Assembly: GCA_902587325.1 (NCBI GenBank)
Contig: CACIKV010000011.1
Span: 1-47,254 of the forward strand
Source of the DNA: an uncultured Bacteroidota bacterium
GTDB taxonomy: Bacteria > Bacteroidota > Bacteroidia > Flavobacteriales > Flavobacteriaceae
Direction: 5' to 3'
DNA length: 47,254 bases
A model generated the notes under the pieces. It had not been told where the DNA came from. It was given only the letters and a program-made list of their open reading frames with translations, and made no database searches. Each line of letters opens with the position of its first letter. The first letter of the stretch is position 1. Below, in pieces: positions 1-7,985 of this stretch. A program made the position numbers and the translations under genes.

Positions 1-1
1 A

Positions 2-541
2 GGAATCTTTGATTTTGAAAAAGCAGAGGCATCAGCAGGATGGATTAGAGAATTAGAAAATGAGCACGTCCCTGAAACAGAAGAATATGGAATAGGGTCA
101 TTTGTTTTTAGAAAAAAAGTTCCATTTCATCCGGAAAGATTTCTTGATTTTATACAAAACAAATTCCCAAAAAATATCATTAGAAGTAAAGGTTTATTTT
201 GGATTGCTTCAAGATCTGATCAAGCACTCATATGGAGCTCCGCAGGTGGGTCAATAAAATCAGATCCAGCTGGTGTTTGGTGGGCTTCCATGCCTTTTTC
301 TGAAAGAATCAAATATGGTAATTTTGTTAATAACCAACAACAAATTGAGTCTGAATGGGAGCCTGATTTTGGGGATAGAAAAATTGAACTTGTATTTATT
401 GGTCAACAATTAGATGTAGATTCAATTACTAACCAGTTAGAAAAATGCCTCTTAAATGAAACGGAGTTAATTGATTGGAAAAATGATCAGTTTAAAACGA
501 CTGATAATTGGCCAATTCAAAAAGTAAAAAGAGAAGTATAA
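2..541 (+). CDS. CobW-type GTPase / metal chaperone, C-terminal part (5' truncated)
   Basis: The reading frame is open from the window edge to TAA at 539-541, so only about 179 C-terminal residues are present. They match the CobW C-terminal domain: a beta-strand rich segment with HPERF, then SKGLFWIASR and SSAGGS-KSDPAGVWWA, ending in a segment with LVFIGQQLD. The N-terminal P-loop GTPase domain lies outside the window. COG0523/CobW proteins are GTP-dependent metal chaperones, often for zinc. The metal handled here cannot be told. No second gene follows closely. Confidence 0.85.
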   Translation, partial: GIFDFEKAEASAGWIRELENEHVPETEEYGIGSFVFRKKVPFHPERFLDFIQNKFPKNIIRSKGLFWIASRSDQALIWSSAGGSIKSDPAGVWWASMPFSERIKYGNFVNNQQQIESEWEPDFGDRKIELVFIGQQLDVDSITNQLEKCLLNETELIDWKNDQFKTTDNWPIQKVKREV

Positions 542-560
542 ATTAATTTGCAATTAATTT
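540..560 (+). terminator. AT-only hairpin at the end of the CobW gene
   Basis: A perfect 9-bp stem (540-548 with 552-560) and a 3-nt loop TGC overlap the stop codon of the CobW-type gene. The stem has no G-C pairs, so it is thermodynamically weak. It could be a weak terminator or a chance AT palindrome. Confidence 0.25.
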
Positions 561-672
561 TAAAAAATTAAACTATATATTACTGATTGTTATTAAATCA
601 CTAAATCTTACAAGCTTTATGTAAAATATAATTTAGAATTTCATAACTTGAAAATTAACCAAAAATAAAACT

Positions 673-1443
673 ATGAAATATATATTTACATTAATCACAT
701 TATTCACTTTAACTTTTTCATATTCTCAAGCTTATCAAACTTATACAATGCATTTTGTCCAGGTGGAGGGTGATTTAAACGCTTTTGAGGAACGCGAAAA
801 ACTTATGCAAAAAGTTGCTCAAGATGCAGTTGACAGAGGAGATATATCTTTTTGGGCTTTTCTTAAAAGGTATACAGGAACTGGTTATGGTACAACGACT
901 GAAAACCAATCTAATTATGTTTGGGTTCAATCCAACACTGATATTTCAGCAGTTATGAGTGATAAAAATTCTTGGTGGGGAGGCGGAAATATTAAAAGAG
1001 TTTTAAGTGAAGATGAATTCAAAAGAGCACAAGAGCTTAACAAAAAGTTTAAAAGAGTTAAAACAACTAATATTATTTTAGAGGATCAAGTTAGTATAGT
1101 TTTAGGTTTGGGTTCAGTTATTCAATTTAATTTTGCCCAAGCTGCTAATCCAAATAAATTTATTCAAGATAATATTGAAAAATGGAAACCATTTTTTCAA
1201 GAGAATATGCCAAAAATGGGAATGCTTAATTGGGGTGTTGCAAGAATGATTTCACCACAAGGCGCGAATTGGCCTAATGTCTCCACGTGGGATATGTTTG
1301 ACTCAATTGAAAGTCTGATGAAGTATAGAGTTGGATACCCTGAAATGGCAAATGTAAATCAAGATGGACCAGCATATAATCCAACTTTTTGGGCATCGAG
1401 AGATATTTTCGAACCAATAATTTTTGCGTTTAAAGAAGAATAA
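673..1443 (+). CDS. secreted protein of a local five-member paralogous family (copy A)
   Basis: 256 residues. A classical signal peptide ends about residue 19 (TFSYSQ/A). The rest has two similar halves, each reading as strand-helix-strand-strand-helix-strand: the first starts TMHFVQVEGDLNAF, the second about residue 140. This suggests a tandem ferredoxin-like (dimeric alpha-beta barrel, NIPSNAP/ABM-like) fold. It is rich in Trp. It resembles the product at 16955-17752 (shared VEG-L-AF, then W-A-F-R/K) and more weakly the other three copies. It converges on copy B across a shared terminator. Function unknown; periplasmic or outer-surface location is inferred from the signal peptide. Confidence 0.75.
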   Translation: MKYIFTLITLFTLTFSYSQAYQTYTMHFVQVEGDLNAFEEREKLMQKVAQDAVDRGDISFWAFLKRYTGTGYGTTTENQSNYVWVQSNTDISAVMSDKNSWWGGGNIKRVLSEDEFKRAQELNKKFKRVKTTNIILEDQVSIVLGLGSVIQFNFAQAANPNKFIQDNIEKWKPFFQENMPKMGMLNWGVARMISPQGANWPNVSTWDMFDSIESLMKYRVGYPEMANVNQDGPAYNPTFWASRDIFEPIIFAFKEE

Positions 1444-1460
1444 AATTTTTTACTACAATA

Positions 1461-1489
1461 AAAAAACCCTTCAAAACGAAGGGTTTTTT
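1461..1489. terminator. bidirectional rho-independent terminator
   Basis: A 12-bp perfect stem (1461-1472 with 1478-1489) encloses a 5-nt loop. The stem is AAAAAACCCTTC, so it carries a U-run on both strands. It sits between the convergent genes ending at 1443 (+) and 1509 (-) and can end both transcripts. Confidence 0.9.
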
Positions 1490-1508
1490 TGTCAATAGTA
1501 ATAGATTG

Positions 1509-2195
1509 TTAGAAATCAGCTACTCTTACCATCATGTAGGTATTAATAACTTTTCTAATTCCACTTACTTTAGCAGAAAACTTAGCAAATTCTGGAGTTG
1601 ACTGCATTTCCTTAGTTCTGGAAAGTGCAGTTTCAAGATCTGGCGATCCAATCCAAACGAAATGAGAAAAGTCTGCTTTTTTCCCACTTATTGGATAGCC
1701 AACACCATAGGAGTTGTTTTCATAACCTAGAGATGTAGCTAATTTTTGAGAAAATTCTGCAAATTCTTTGATATAAGCAGAAGGATTAGATACTTCCATT
1801 TCATAGATAAAAAACACTTGATCAGGTGTCCAATCATTCCTGTACCAAACAGGTGTATTGAGAGCGGTGTTTACAGGCGTAATATAACGATTGAGTTTTT
1901 CACCAAAAACTTGAGCTACAGATGATGCAAACCAGGAGTTAGAAAAGTTAGCAAATGCAGCCTCATTTGGAAAACAAAACTGAACAGTGTGAGTCGCTTG
2001 ATTAGTACCGTTAAATTGGTATGCAAATAAAGATTTAGACCCTTCAATATTCTTTGCCCATTCAGTTTCCATCATGCCTTTTAAAGCGGAAACAACCATT
2101 TCAGGTTCATCAGCTTTAAAATCAAAAAAAGCACAATATTGAGAAAAAGAATAAGATGAGAATAGAATAGTAATTAATAATAAATATTTTTTCAT
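1509..2195 (-). CDS. secreted protein of the local paralogous family (copy B)
   Basis: 228 residues, the shortest family member. The signal peptide ends about residue 18 (YSFSQ). Two repeats follow: one beginning YCAFFDFKADEPEM, the other VFFIYEMEVSNPSAYIKEF. Each shows strand-helix-strand-strand-helix-strand order. The second half resembles small dimeric alpha-beta barrel proteins such as NIPSNAP/ABM types. No catalytic motif is recognisable. The gene faces copy A convergently and is divergent from the DUF2911 gene, with a 120-bp AT-rich intergenic region for both promoters. Function unknown. Confidence 0.75.
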   Translation of the reverse strand: MKKYLLLITILFSSYSFSQYCAFFDFKADEPEMVVSALKGMMETEWAKNIEGSKSLFAYQFNGTNQATHTVQFCFPNEAAFANFSNSWFASSVAQVFGEKLNRYITPVNTALNTPVWYRNDWTPDQVFFIYEMEVSNPSAYIKEFAEFSQKLATSLGYENNSYGVGYPISGKKADFSHFVWIGSPDLETALSRTKEMQSTPEFAKFSAKVSGIRKVINTYMMVRVADF

Positions 2196-2315
2196 TTTAT
2201 AAAATTTAAACCTAAAATATAATTTTAAAATTTATTACATGTTAATAAACCTTAAAAAGTTGAATGCATAAATATTTTTTATTAAATTTTAAATAAAAAC
2301 ATAAAATAAACACAA

Positions 2316-2846
2316 ATGAAAAAATATATTTTAACTATACTTTTAATTATTCCTTTTGTACTACAGTCTCAAAATTTTCGTGGTCTTGATAAAAGTCCAA
2401 TGGACCAAGCAAAATTTCCTATTAGTAGTAGAGTTACAGACAAAGTTGCCGTTATTACATACAGCAGACCTCAATTAAATAATCGCTCATTTAGGGATAT
2501 TGTTCCTTTAAATAAAGTTTGGAGAACAGGCGCTAATGAAGCTACACAAATTAGATTATACAGTGATATAACAATAGATGATAAAAAAATTCCTGCTGGA
2601 ACATATACATTATTTACCATTCCTGAAGAAAATGAAATTACAGTTATAATTAATAGTGCTATAAATATTTGGGGAGCTTACAGTTATAAGTCTGAAAAAG
2701 ATATTATTAGAGTAAAAGTTCCATTAGTTAAAAGCGATGAGTCATTGGAAGCACTTTCAATTGCTTTTTCTAATGAAAATAGTCAGCCTAAAGTTCATTT
2801 TGGATGGGAATACATGAGATTTGAATTACCTTTTAATGTTTTATAG
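2316..2846 (+). CDS. DUF2911 family exported protein
   Basis: 176 residues with a signal peptide (about 1-18, VLQSQ). It carries the hallmarks of DUF2911: ITYSRPQLN, VWRTGANEATQI, IPAGTYTLFTIP, INIWGAYSYK and the closing HFGWEYMRFELPF. The family is abundant in Bacteroidetes and is predicted to be exported; no enzymatic activity is established. Length is typical. The downstream SnoaL-like gene starts 11 bp after the stop, so the two are probably co-transcribed. Confidence 0.9.
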   Translation: MKKYILTILLIIPFVLQSQNFRGLDKSPMDQAKFPISSRVTDKVAVITYSRPQLNNRSFRDIVPLNKVWRTGANEATQIRLYSDITIDDKKIPAGTYTLFTIPEENEITVIINSAINIWGAYSYKSEKDIIRVKVPLVKSDESLEALSIAFSNENSQPKVHFGWEYMRFELPFNVL

Positions 2847-2857
2847 TCTTAGCTAAA

Positions 2858-3484
2858 ATGAGATTAATAATTTTATTATTTTTCTTAATATCGTCCTTTA
2901 TATCGGCTCAGGAAGAAAAAAAAAGAAATGGATTAAAAAATCTTATAAAACAAGCTGAGAAATTAGCTAAAGATTTAGGCTTAGATGATAAGAAAAAAGA
3001 AACTAAAGATTTTTTCTTTTCATCAAGAGACATAGGAAAAACAAGTTTTAGTACAGCAGACAGAATTGCTATTAAAGATGTTATTGACGCTTATGGTTTC
3101 TATTGGGACACAAATAATTTAGATGGATATTTATCTCTATTTACAGATTCAGCAAAAGGTGTTGTAATTAATGTTGATGGTAATGTAGATAACTATTATA
3201 TAAAGTCTGACGAGCAAATTGAAAACAATAAAAACAGGATGGATTATTTTATTAAAAATCAAATGCAAAGGAGACATATGATGGCCAATACATTTTTTAT
3301 TGAATTTACTAATGATTATGCTCATCTGAAACAGTACATGATTTTAATGACAACCAACAAAAAAGAGAAAACAGAAATTTTAACACCCATTAACTATGTT
3401 TTTAAGTTGATAAAACTTAATGGAATTTGGAAAATAATTTACAGAGAAATTAATTTAGATAAATCTTTAGACCTTTCTCTTTAA
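2858..3484 (+). CDS. exported SnoaL/NTF2-like domain protein
   Basis: 208 residues with a signal peptide (about 1-17, FISAQ). A Lys/Glu-rich linker (about 18-50) precedes a SnoaL_4-like fold from about residue 66: DRIAIKDVIDAYGFYWDTNNLDGYLSLFTD, in pieces, then a conserved-looking RRHMMANTFF segment, strands and a closing GIWKIIYREI. SnoaL-like domains are small alpha+beta barrels found as ligand-binding proteins or isomerase-like enzymes; no substrate can be assigned here. The gene ends 10 bp before the convergent beta-helix gene and has no clear terminator. Confidence 0.75.
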   Translation: MRLIILLFFLISSFISAQEEKKRNGLKNLIKQAEKLAKDLGLDDKKKETKDFFFSSRDIGKTSFSTADRIAIKDVIDAYGFYWDTNNLDGYLSLFTDSAKGVVINVDGNVDNYYIKSDEQIENNKNRMDYFIKNQMQRRHMMANTFFIEFTNDYAHLKQYMILMTTNKKEKTEILTPINYVFKLIKLNGIWKIIYREINLDKSLDLSL

Positions 3485-3494
3485 ATAAAATAGC

Positions 3495-5276
3495 TTAGTT
3501 TAAAATTTCTCCATTCTTGGCATTACTTGCACCTATATTTGGAGTTGAATTAATATTTAAACTGTGACCAAAAAAATCCTTTGTTGGTATTGATTCAAGA
3601 TTAGCAAAAATATCTGATTCGCTGGTTGGAATTGGCGGATGTGAAAAATTTCCAGAAAATTCTTTACCTGCATTAATTGCATTACTCCCTTTAAGTAATT
3701 GAAATCCTTTTTCATTTCCTAGATCTTCATTATAAAAATTTGGGTTTAGATTTATAGGTTCATCATCAAAATTTACAAACCTGTTATCAATATTTCCATA
3801 AAATAAATTATTGGTCATGTAAAGATTATCATCTCTTACATTCACTTGCTTTGTCCCAATTGAAGATCCATTTACAGAATAAAAAATGTTATTAAAAACT
3901 CGTGTGCTATCCGCTTTGAGATCAATTGCAGTTGCATAAGGATTATTAGTTCTGTTAATAACAATTGTATTATTGTATATATAACTATTATTAGATGTAT
4001 ATCCCTCGTCACCCCCGATTTTATCATTTAGCCAAATAGTGTGATTGCTATTTTTCCAGTTTGGATTATCTCTCCATCCATCATTTACACTAATATTAAA
4101 TCTATAAACTGCAGTTTCATTGCCACCTAATATTTCAACAAATCCACCTTCACAATCCTCCATGTAGTTATATTGGATAAACGTATTAATGTTTTTATGA
4201 TCAACATGAATTCCATGGGAATCAAGTATGCCTCTTATGCCAATTGCTTTATTTCTTTGAATGATAGTATTTACGCTATTCCAATTCCAAACAGCACTTC
4301 CTCGACCAATCATTCTAGAATTAGTTTTTGCTCCTGGTCTATCAAAAATATTATCTTCAATTAAAATATTTCTAGCTCTTGAAGGCAATATACATGTACC
4401 TCCAATTTGTTTAAATTCATTATTTCTAAAAACAAAATCTGTATGTCTATTGTCCAGTCCATTATTTGCATTTGAATGTTTGACGTGAACTCCAAATCTT
4501 TGTAAATCAGTGAAAAAATTATACTCAAATAAGACGTTGTTTATATGTGCCTTTGCCCAATCTGTAAAAAATCTCACTCCTGCTACCTCAAATTGATTAA
4601 ATGCCTCTTGATTTGATGGATCAACCTGCGTAATAGCATAAATATTTTTAAATGTCATATTTCGAAAAGTGAAATTATTCATGACATCATCACTAGTATT
4701 ATGAATATAAATACCAAAACTATCAGAATCATCAATATCATTTCTTTTTTTAGTTCTATTGTTTTGAATTTCAAGACCATCAAAAATCATATTATCATTG
4801 TTATTAACATAAATGGCTTCTTGAAAATCACCTCCACTTATATTGTCTCCACTTCCACTTATTATAGGCTTATCATTTGAAGAGCCATAAGATGTAATTA
4901 CAATTGGTTTATCCTCAGAACCCGAACCGTTAACCTTAAATTGACCAACAAAAGTATCTCCCTTTTTAAAGAATATACTGTCTCCGGGTGATAATTCAAT
5001 ATTTGAAATTTTTGATATTGAATTCCAAGGGCTATTCTCACTTCCTTGATTATTGTCATTTCCTGATGAACTGCTTATATAATAAGTTGTTCTTTCACCA
5101 CTTTCGTTATTATTAGAATTATCGTTGGAGCTATCATTAGAGTTATCATTAGAGTTATTCCCTGAGTTATCAATTGAATCAGATTTACTACAACTAAAAC
5201 TTAGAGTTAAGAAAACTAAAATCATTAAAATAGATCTCATAAATATTTTATTAATAGTTACTTCAATTTTTTTCAT
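3495..5276 (-). CDS. parallel beta-helix lipoprotein, probable polysaccharide-active or -binding protein
   Basis: 593 residues. A lipobox (LSFSC, Cys at 29 from this start) is followed by a low-complexity Asn/Asp/Ser linker, then YYISSSSGND-NQG and SPWNSISKI. That opening is typical of right-handed parallel beta-helix proteins (pectate-lyase/PL6-like, NosD repeats). Many short rungs of the IxxNxF / N-N-I-F type run to about residue 500. No catalytic residue can be fixed by eye. The start at 5276 overlaps the GH16 stop by 14 bp. A second ATG at 5240 would give a tidier 17-residue lipoprotein signal. The pair with GH16 points to surface attack on an algal glycan. Confidence 0.75.
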   Translation of the reverse strand: MKKIEVTINKIFMRSILMILVFLTLSFSCSKSDSIDNSGNNSNDNSNDSSNDNSNNNESGERTTYYISSSSGNDNNQGSENSPWNSISKISNIELSPGDSIFFKKGDTFVGQFKVNGSGSEDKPIVITSYGSSNDKPIISGSGDNISGGDFQEAIYVNNNDNMIFDGLEIQNNRTKKRNDIDDSDSFGIYIHNTSDDVMNNFTFRNMTFKNIYAITQVDPSNQEAFNQFEVAGVRFFTDWAKAHINNVLFEYNFFTDLQRFGVHVKHSNANNGLDNRHTDFVFRNNEFKQIGGTCILPSRARNILIEDNIFDRPGAKTNSRMIGRGSAVWNWNSVNTIIQRNKAIGIRGILDSHGIHVDHKNINTFIQYNYMEDCEGGFVEILGGNETAVYRFNISVNDGWRDNPNWKNSNHTIWLNDKIGGDEGYTSNNSYIYNNTIVINRTNNPYATAIDLKADSTRVFNNIFYSVNGSSIGTKQVNVRDDNLYMTNNLFYGNIDNRFVNFDDEPINLNPNFYNEDLGNEKGFQLLKGSNAINAGKEFSGNFSHPPIPTSESDIFANLESIPTKDFFGHSLNINSTPNIGASNAKNGEILN

Positions 5277-6174
5277 AAAATCTCAAATAGTCAATTATCA
5301 GTGAATTCGGAAAAATAGTATTGCCTTCATCAACGACTCTCATTAGACCATTATTCATAACAATACACATTGTTTTGTTTGGCCAGTCTTCACTAGGAAC
5401 TTCAACACCTTTATTTTTAGTATGAACCAATTCTCCATCTATATACCATTTCATATCATTTTCAGTCCAGTTGAATCCAAAAATATGAAACTTATACGAG
5501 GAATTATATGTCGATTGAAAATTCTTAAGTGCATAACTATGATCCTTTTTATCGTTCCACAAACCATATATAAAACGCATATACATTTCATCTCTTCTAT
5601 TAGTATTAAAAAATTTTCCAAAGTATTCCCAAATATCAATTTCAGGTGGCCACCTTCTATTTTCAGAATCATCAATTAACCATATAGCTGGCCATACTTT
5701 ATCACCTTTAGGAAATTTAGCTTTAATTTCAAGGTAGATATTTTTAGTTGTGCCATTAAAATTTATTTTTTGTAGTGAGTTTATCCAGCCAGTTGAATAG
5801 TTAAATTGGCCTACAGGATCAGTTCCAGTAATTGATTGTTTTCGATTGTCTAAATAAAGTAAACCATTATTAACGTAAACGTTGTCATCCAAAAGGTATC
5901 CAGCATAATTATTGTTGAGTAAATTTTCGCCTCCTGTATTTTTATTCCAAATCATTCTAATAGATGAATTTGTACTGTGAGTTAGCCCTTTAGACCAATT
6001 GCTATTATCAAAGCTATCAAACTCATCACTTTTAATTAATTCATAATCTGTCGGTATATAACCTGATTCTAAACTATTATTTTGCTCATTTGTTGATATA
6101 GCTTCTTCTTCACTTTCTTCTCCACCACATGAGGTAAAAATGAGTAATAATAATTGTAGTAAATACTTATTCAT
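5263..6174 (-). CDS. GH16 family glycoside hydrolase lipoprotein
   Basis: 303 residues. The lipobox is LIFTSC (Cys16), then an acidic linker. The GH16 jelly-roll starts about residue 43 (ELIKSDEFDSFDNSNWSKG). The active-site motif EIDIWE gives nucleophile E178, D180 and acid/base E183, with the extra bulge residue seen in beta-1,3-glucanase-like members. WPAIWLIDD and the ITFGFNW/WYIDG type elements (FHIFGFNWTENDMKWYIDG, in two pieces) are also typical. GH16 enzymes cleave beta-1,3/1,4 glucans or galactans such as laminarin, agar or carrageenan. The substrate is not decidable by eye. It leads a two-gene operon; a -7 box lies 4 bp before the ATG. Confidence 0.9.
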   Translation of the reverse strand: MNKYLLQLLLLIFTSCGGEESEEEAISTNEQNNSLESGYIPTDYELIKSDEFDSFDNSNWSKGLTHSTNSSIRMIWNKNTGGENLLNNNYAGYLLDDNVYVNNGLLYLDNRKQSITGTDPVGQFNYSTGWINSLQKINFNGTTKNIYLEIKAKFPKGDKVWPAIWLIDDSENRRWPPEIDIWEYFGKFFNTNRRDEMYMRFIYGLWNDKKDHSYALKNFQSTYNSSYKFHIFGFNWTENDMKWYIDGELVHTKNKGVEVPSEDWPNKTMCIVMNNGLMRVVDEGNTIFPNSLIIDYLRFYEKN

Positions 6175-6178
6175 TATG

Positions 6179-6186
6179 CAAAGTTA
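6179..6186 (-). promoter_or_regulatory. candidate Bacteroidetes -7 box for the GH16 operon
   Basis: The minus strand reads TAACTTTG, a full match to the TAnnTTTG -7 consensus. It ends only 4 bp before the ATG at 6174, so transcription would begin at or next to the start codon, giving an almost leaderless mRNA. No TTTG at the standard -33 spacing is evident. Confidence 0.35.
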
Positions 6187-6266
6187 TTAATGAGTGTGAT
6201 TTAAATATACACCAAAATTATCTTGTCTCTTTAATTTATTAACTTAACATTCTATTTAATAATTCG

Positions 6267-7073
6267 ATGAAATTTTTAAGATTATTTAGAAGTCAATCTA
6301 CAAACACTAAAGATTATGTTAAGTATGCTGTTGGTGAAGTTTTTCTAGTGGTTATTGGTATTTTAATTGCTCTCTCTGTAAACAATGCTAATGAGGAAAG
6401 AAAACTCAGAAAAGAAGAAAAAAAAATATTATTATCTCTACACAGTGAAATTTCCAATAATTTAAATAGTTTGGAGACTGCACTTTTGGAAAAAAAAATA
6501 ATAATTGATATTAATAATGAGTTTTTAAAATATACGGGTCCAGAATCAGAGTGGAAATCAGAATCTAAACTAGACAGCTTGATGTATTATTTTTCTGTCT
6601 CAGGCTGGAATTATGTTGCAGATAATGGTGTATTAAATGAAATTATTAATTCTGGTAAGCTTTCAATTATTGATGATGTTAAAATTAAAAATCTTGTTTC
6701 TTCCTTACCTCAGCAAATTTCACAGATAGTCGAAGAGGACAGGGTTTACAGGGATGACCTACATCAATATTTTTTACCATTCATAAGTAAAAATTATAAA
6801 CTTAGAAATTTTACTGAGTATAGAGAACTTTACAAGTTTAGTAAGTCTGATTTGGGGAAATCTAAGTTTAAATTATTCGATAACAACTTAATCAACAATT
6901 TAGAATTTGAGAATATTTTAACAATACAATCAATATGGATTAAGTTCTCAATTGAAATGTGTGAAAATTTACAAATTAAGTTTTCAAGAATTCAAGAATT
7001 AATTGAGTCGAAGTACGATGATGTTGACTATGATAGACTTAATCAAGATTTAGAGGAAGGTTTTTGGGGATAA
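6267..7073 (+). CDS. DUF6090 family membrane protein (mirror pair, copy 1)
   Basis: 268 residues. It has an N-terminal amphipathic segment, then one transmembrane helix (about 21-40: YAVGEVFLVVIGILIALSVN), then the NxNEERKLRKEEKK block and a long, mostly helical C-terminal domain. This is the layout of DUF6090 proteins, common and often multicopy in Flavobacteriia; function unknown. The next gene is an equal-length paralogue on the opposite strand whose stop codon directly abuts this one. Confidence 0.85.
   Translation: MKFLRLFRSQSTNTKDYVKYAVGEVFLVVIGILIALSVNNANEERKLRKEEKKILLSLHSEISNNLNSLETALLEKKIIIDINNEFLKYTGPESEWKSESKLDSLMYYFSVSGWNYVADNGVLNEIINSGKLSIIDDVKIKNLVSSLPQQISQIVEEDRVYRDDLHQYFLPFISKNYKLRNFTEYRELYKFSKSDLGKSKFKLFDNNLINNLEFENILTIQSIWIKFSIEMCENLQIKFSRIQELIESKYDDVDYDRLNQDLEEGFWG
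6393..6425 (+). repeat. 33-bp segment repeated in inverted orientation (left arm)
   Basis: This stretch, encoding the EERKLRKEEKK block of the first DUF6090 gene, is identical to the reverse complement of 7722-7754 in the second gene. It lies inside coding sequence and most simply reflects gene duplication or local conversion. Confidence 0.8.
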
Positions 7074-7880
7074 TTAATTCCAAACACCTCTGTCAAGGTT
7101 TTTGCTTAAATTTTCATAATCAACCTCAGGATATTTCTTCTCTATTCTATTTTGAATATCTGAATATTTAATTTTTAGCTTTTCTAAGAATTCAATACCA
7201 AATTTATGATATTGAGATTGCCAAGAAATTATATTTTCAAATTCCTTACTTCTTATCAAGTCATTATTATTGAATTCGAATTTTGAATAATTTAAATAAT
7301 TAACAGAATATTCAAAAGTTTCAACATAGTTTGTCATATTTCTAATGGAAGTATTTTTACTTAAAAACGGTATTATGTTGTAGTGGATATTAAGCCTATT
7401 AACTCTGTCATTTTCCAAAATCTGCGAAAATGCTTTTGGTAAAGATGCTATCTGAGATTTAATATCTTCATCAGTTATAATTGATAATTTTCCATTATTA
7501 ATAATATCATTTAAAACACCTTCTTGTGGTACATGTCTCCAGCCTGATGTCGCTACATGATAAACAAGGCTATCTAATTTTAATTTAGAATCCCATTTTC
7601 CGTTAGGGCCAGTATACTTCAAAAATTCTTTAGCAGAATTTACAACTCCTTTTTTTTTATCATTAACAAGATTAAGATTAAGAATACTTGATGAGATTTC
7701 ATTGTGAAATGCTAAAAGAACTTTTTTTTCTTCTTTTCTGAGTTTTCTTTCCTCGTTTGAGTTATTGACCTCTAAAGCTATTAAAATACCAGCTATTATC
7801 AATACAATTTCAATTAAGGCATACTTGTAATAATCCTTATTTATTTTTCCAAAATTTCTTATAATTTTTAGAATTCTCAT
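7074..7880 (-). CDS. DUF6090 family membrane protein (mirror pair, copy 2)
   Basis: 268 residues, exactly the length of the convergent copy at 6267-7073. Same plan: short N-terminus, one transmembrane helix (about 21-39, IEIVLIIAGILIALEVN), identical NEERKLRKEEKK block, then a helical domain with matching landmarks: EFLKYTGP, KLDSL, SGW, GVLN-IIN-GKLSII. The sequences have diverged clearly outside those blocks. Its stop (TAA on the minus strand, 7074-7076) touches the stop of copy 1, forming TAATTA. No terminator separates them. Function unknown. Confidence 0.85.
   Translation of the reverse strand: MRILKIIRNFGKINKDYYKYALIEIVLIIAGILIALEVNNSNEERKLRKEEKKVLLAFHNEISSSILNLNLVNDKKKGVVNSAKEFLKYTGPNGKWDSKLKLDSLVYHVATSGWRHVPQEGVLNDIINNGKLSIITDEDIKSQIASLPKAFSQILENDRVNRLNIHYNIIPFLSKNTSIRNMTNYVETFEYSVNYLNYSKFEFNNNDLIRSKEFENIISWQSQYHKFGIEFLEKLKIKYSDIQNRIEKKYPEVDYENLSKNLDRGVWN
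7722..7754 (-). repeat. 33-bp segment repeated in inverted orientation (right arm)
   Basis: Reverse complement identical to 6393-6425; see that entry. The arms are about 1.3 kb apart and inside paralogous coding regions. Confidence 0.8.
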
Positions 7881-7956
7881 CCATTGTTATTTACAACTAA
7901 TTTACAAATTAAGTGTAAGTGACAACAAGATGATAAAATATGTATATTAAAATGAT

Positions 7957-7975
7957 ACTAATTTTATAAATTAGT
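7957..7975. promoter_or_regulatory. perfect inverted repeat before the GMC dehydrogenase start
   Basis: ACTAATTT (7957-7964) and AAATTAGT (7968-7975) are separated by TAT. The element lies 10 bp before the ATG at 7986 and overlaps the alternative GTG at 7974. It could be an operator or a leader hairpin that limits initiation. All-but-AT composition means chance is possible. Confidence 0.35.
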
Positions 7976-7985
7976 GAAAAGGAAA

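Noticed and set aside
4173-4488. Overlapping frames on the plus strand opposite the beta-helix gene
   Set aside because: They lie inside a clear lipoprotein gene on the other strand, have no homology that I recognise and carry no signal of their own. They are shadows.
5110-5175. Short repeated units, possible tandem repeat
   Set aside because: They encode the Asn/Asp/Ser linker behind the lipobox of the beta-helix protein, a normal low-complexity spacer.
6267-7880. DUF6090 pair as a toxin-antitoxin or phase-variable system
   Set aside because: Equal length, same architecture and no recombinase nearby favour simple duplicated membrane proteins.
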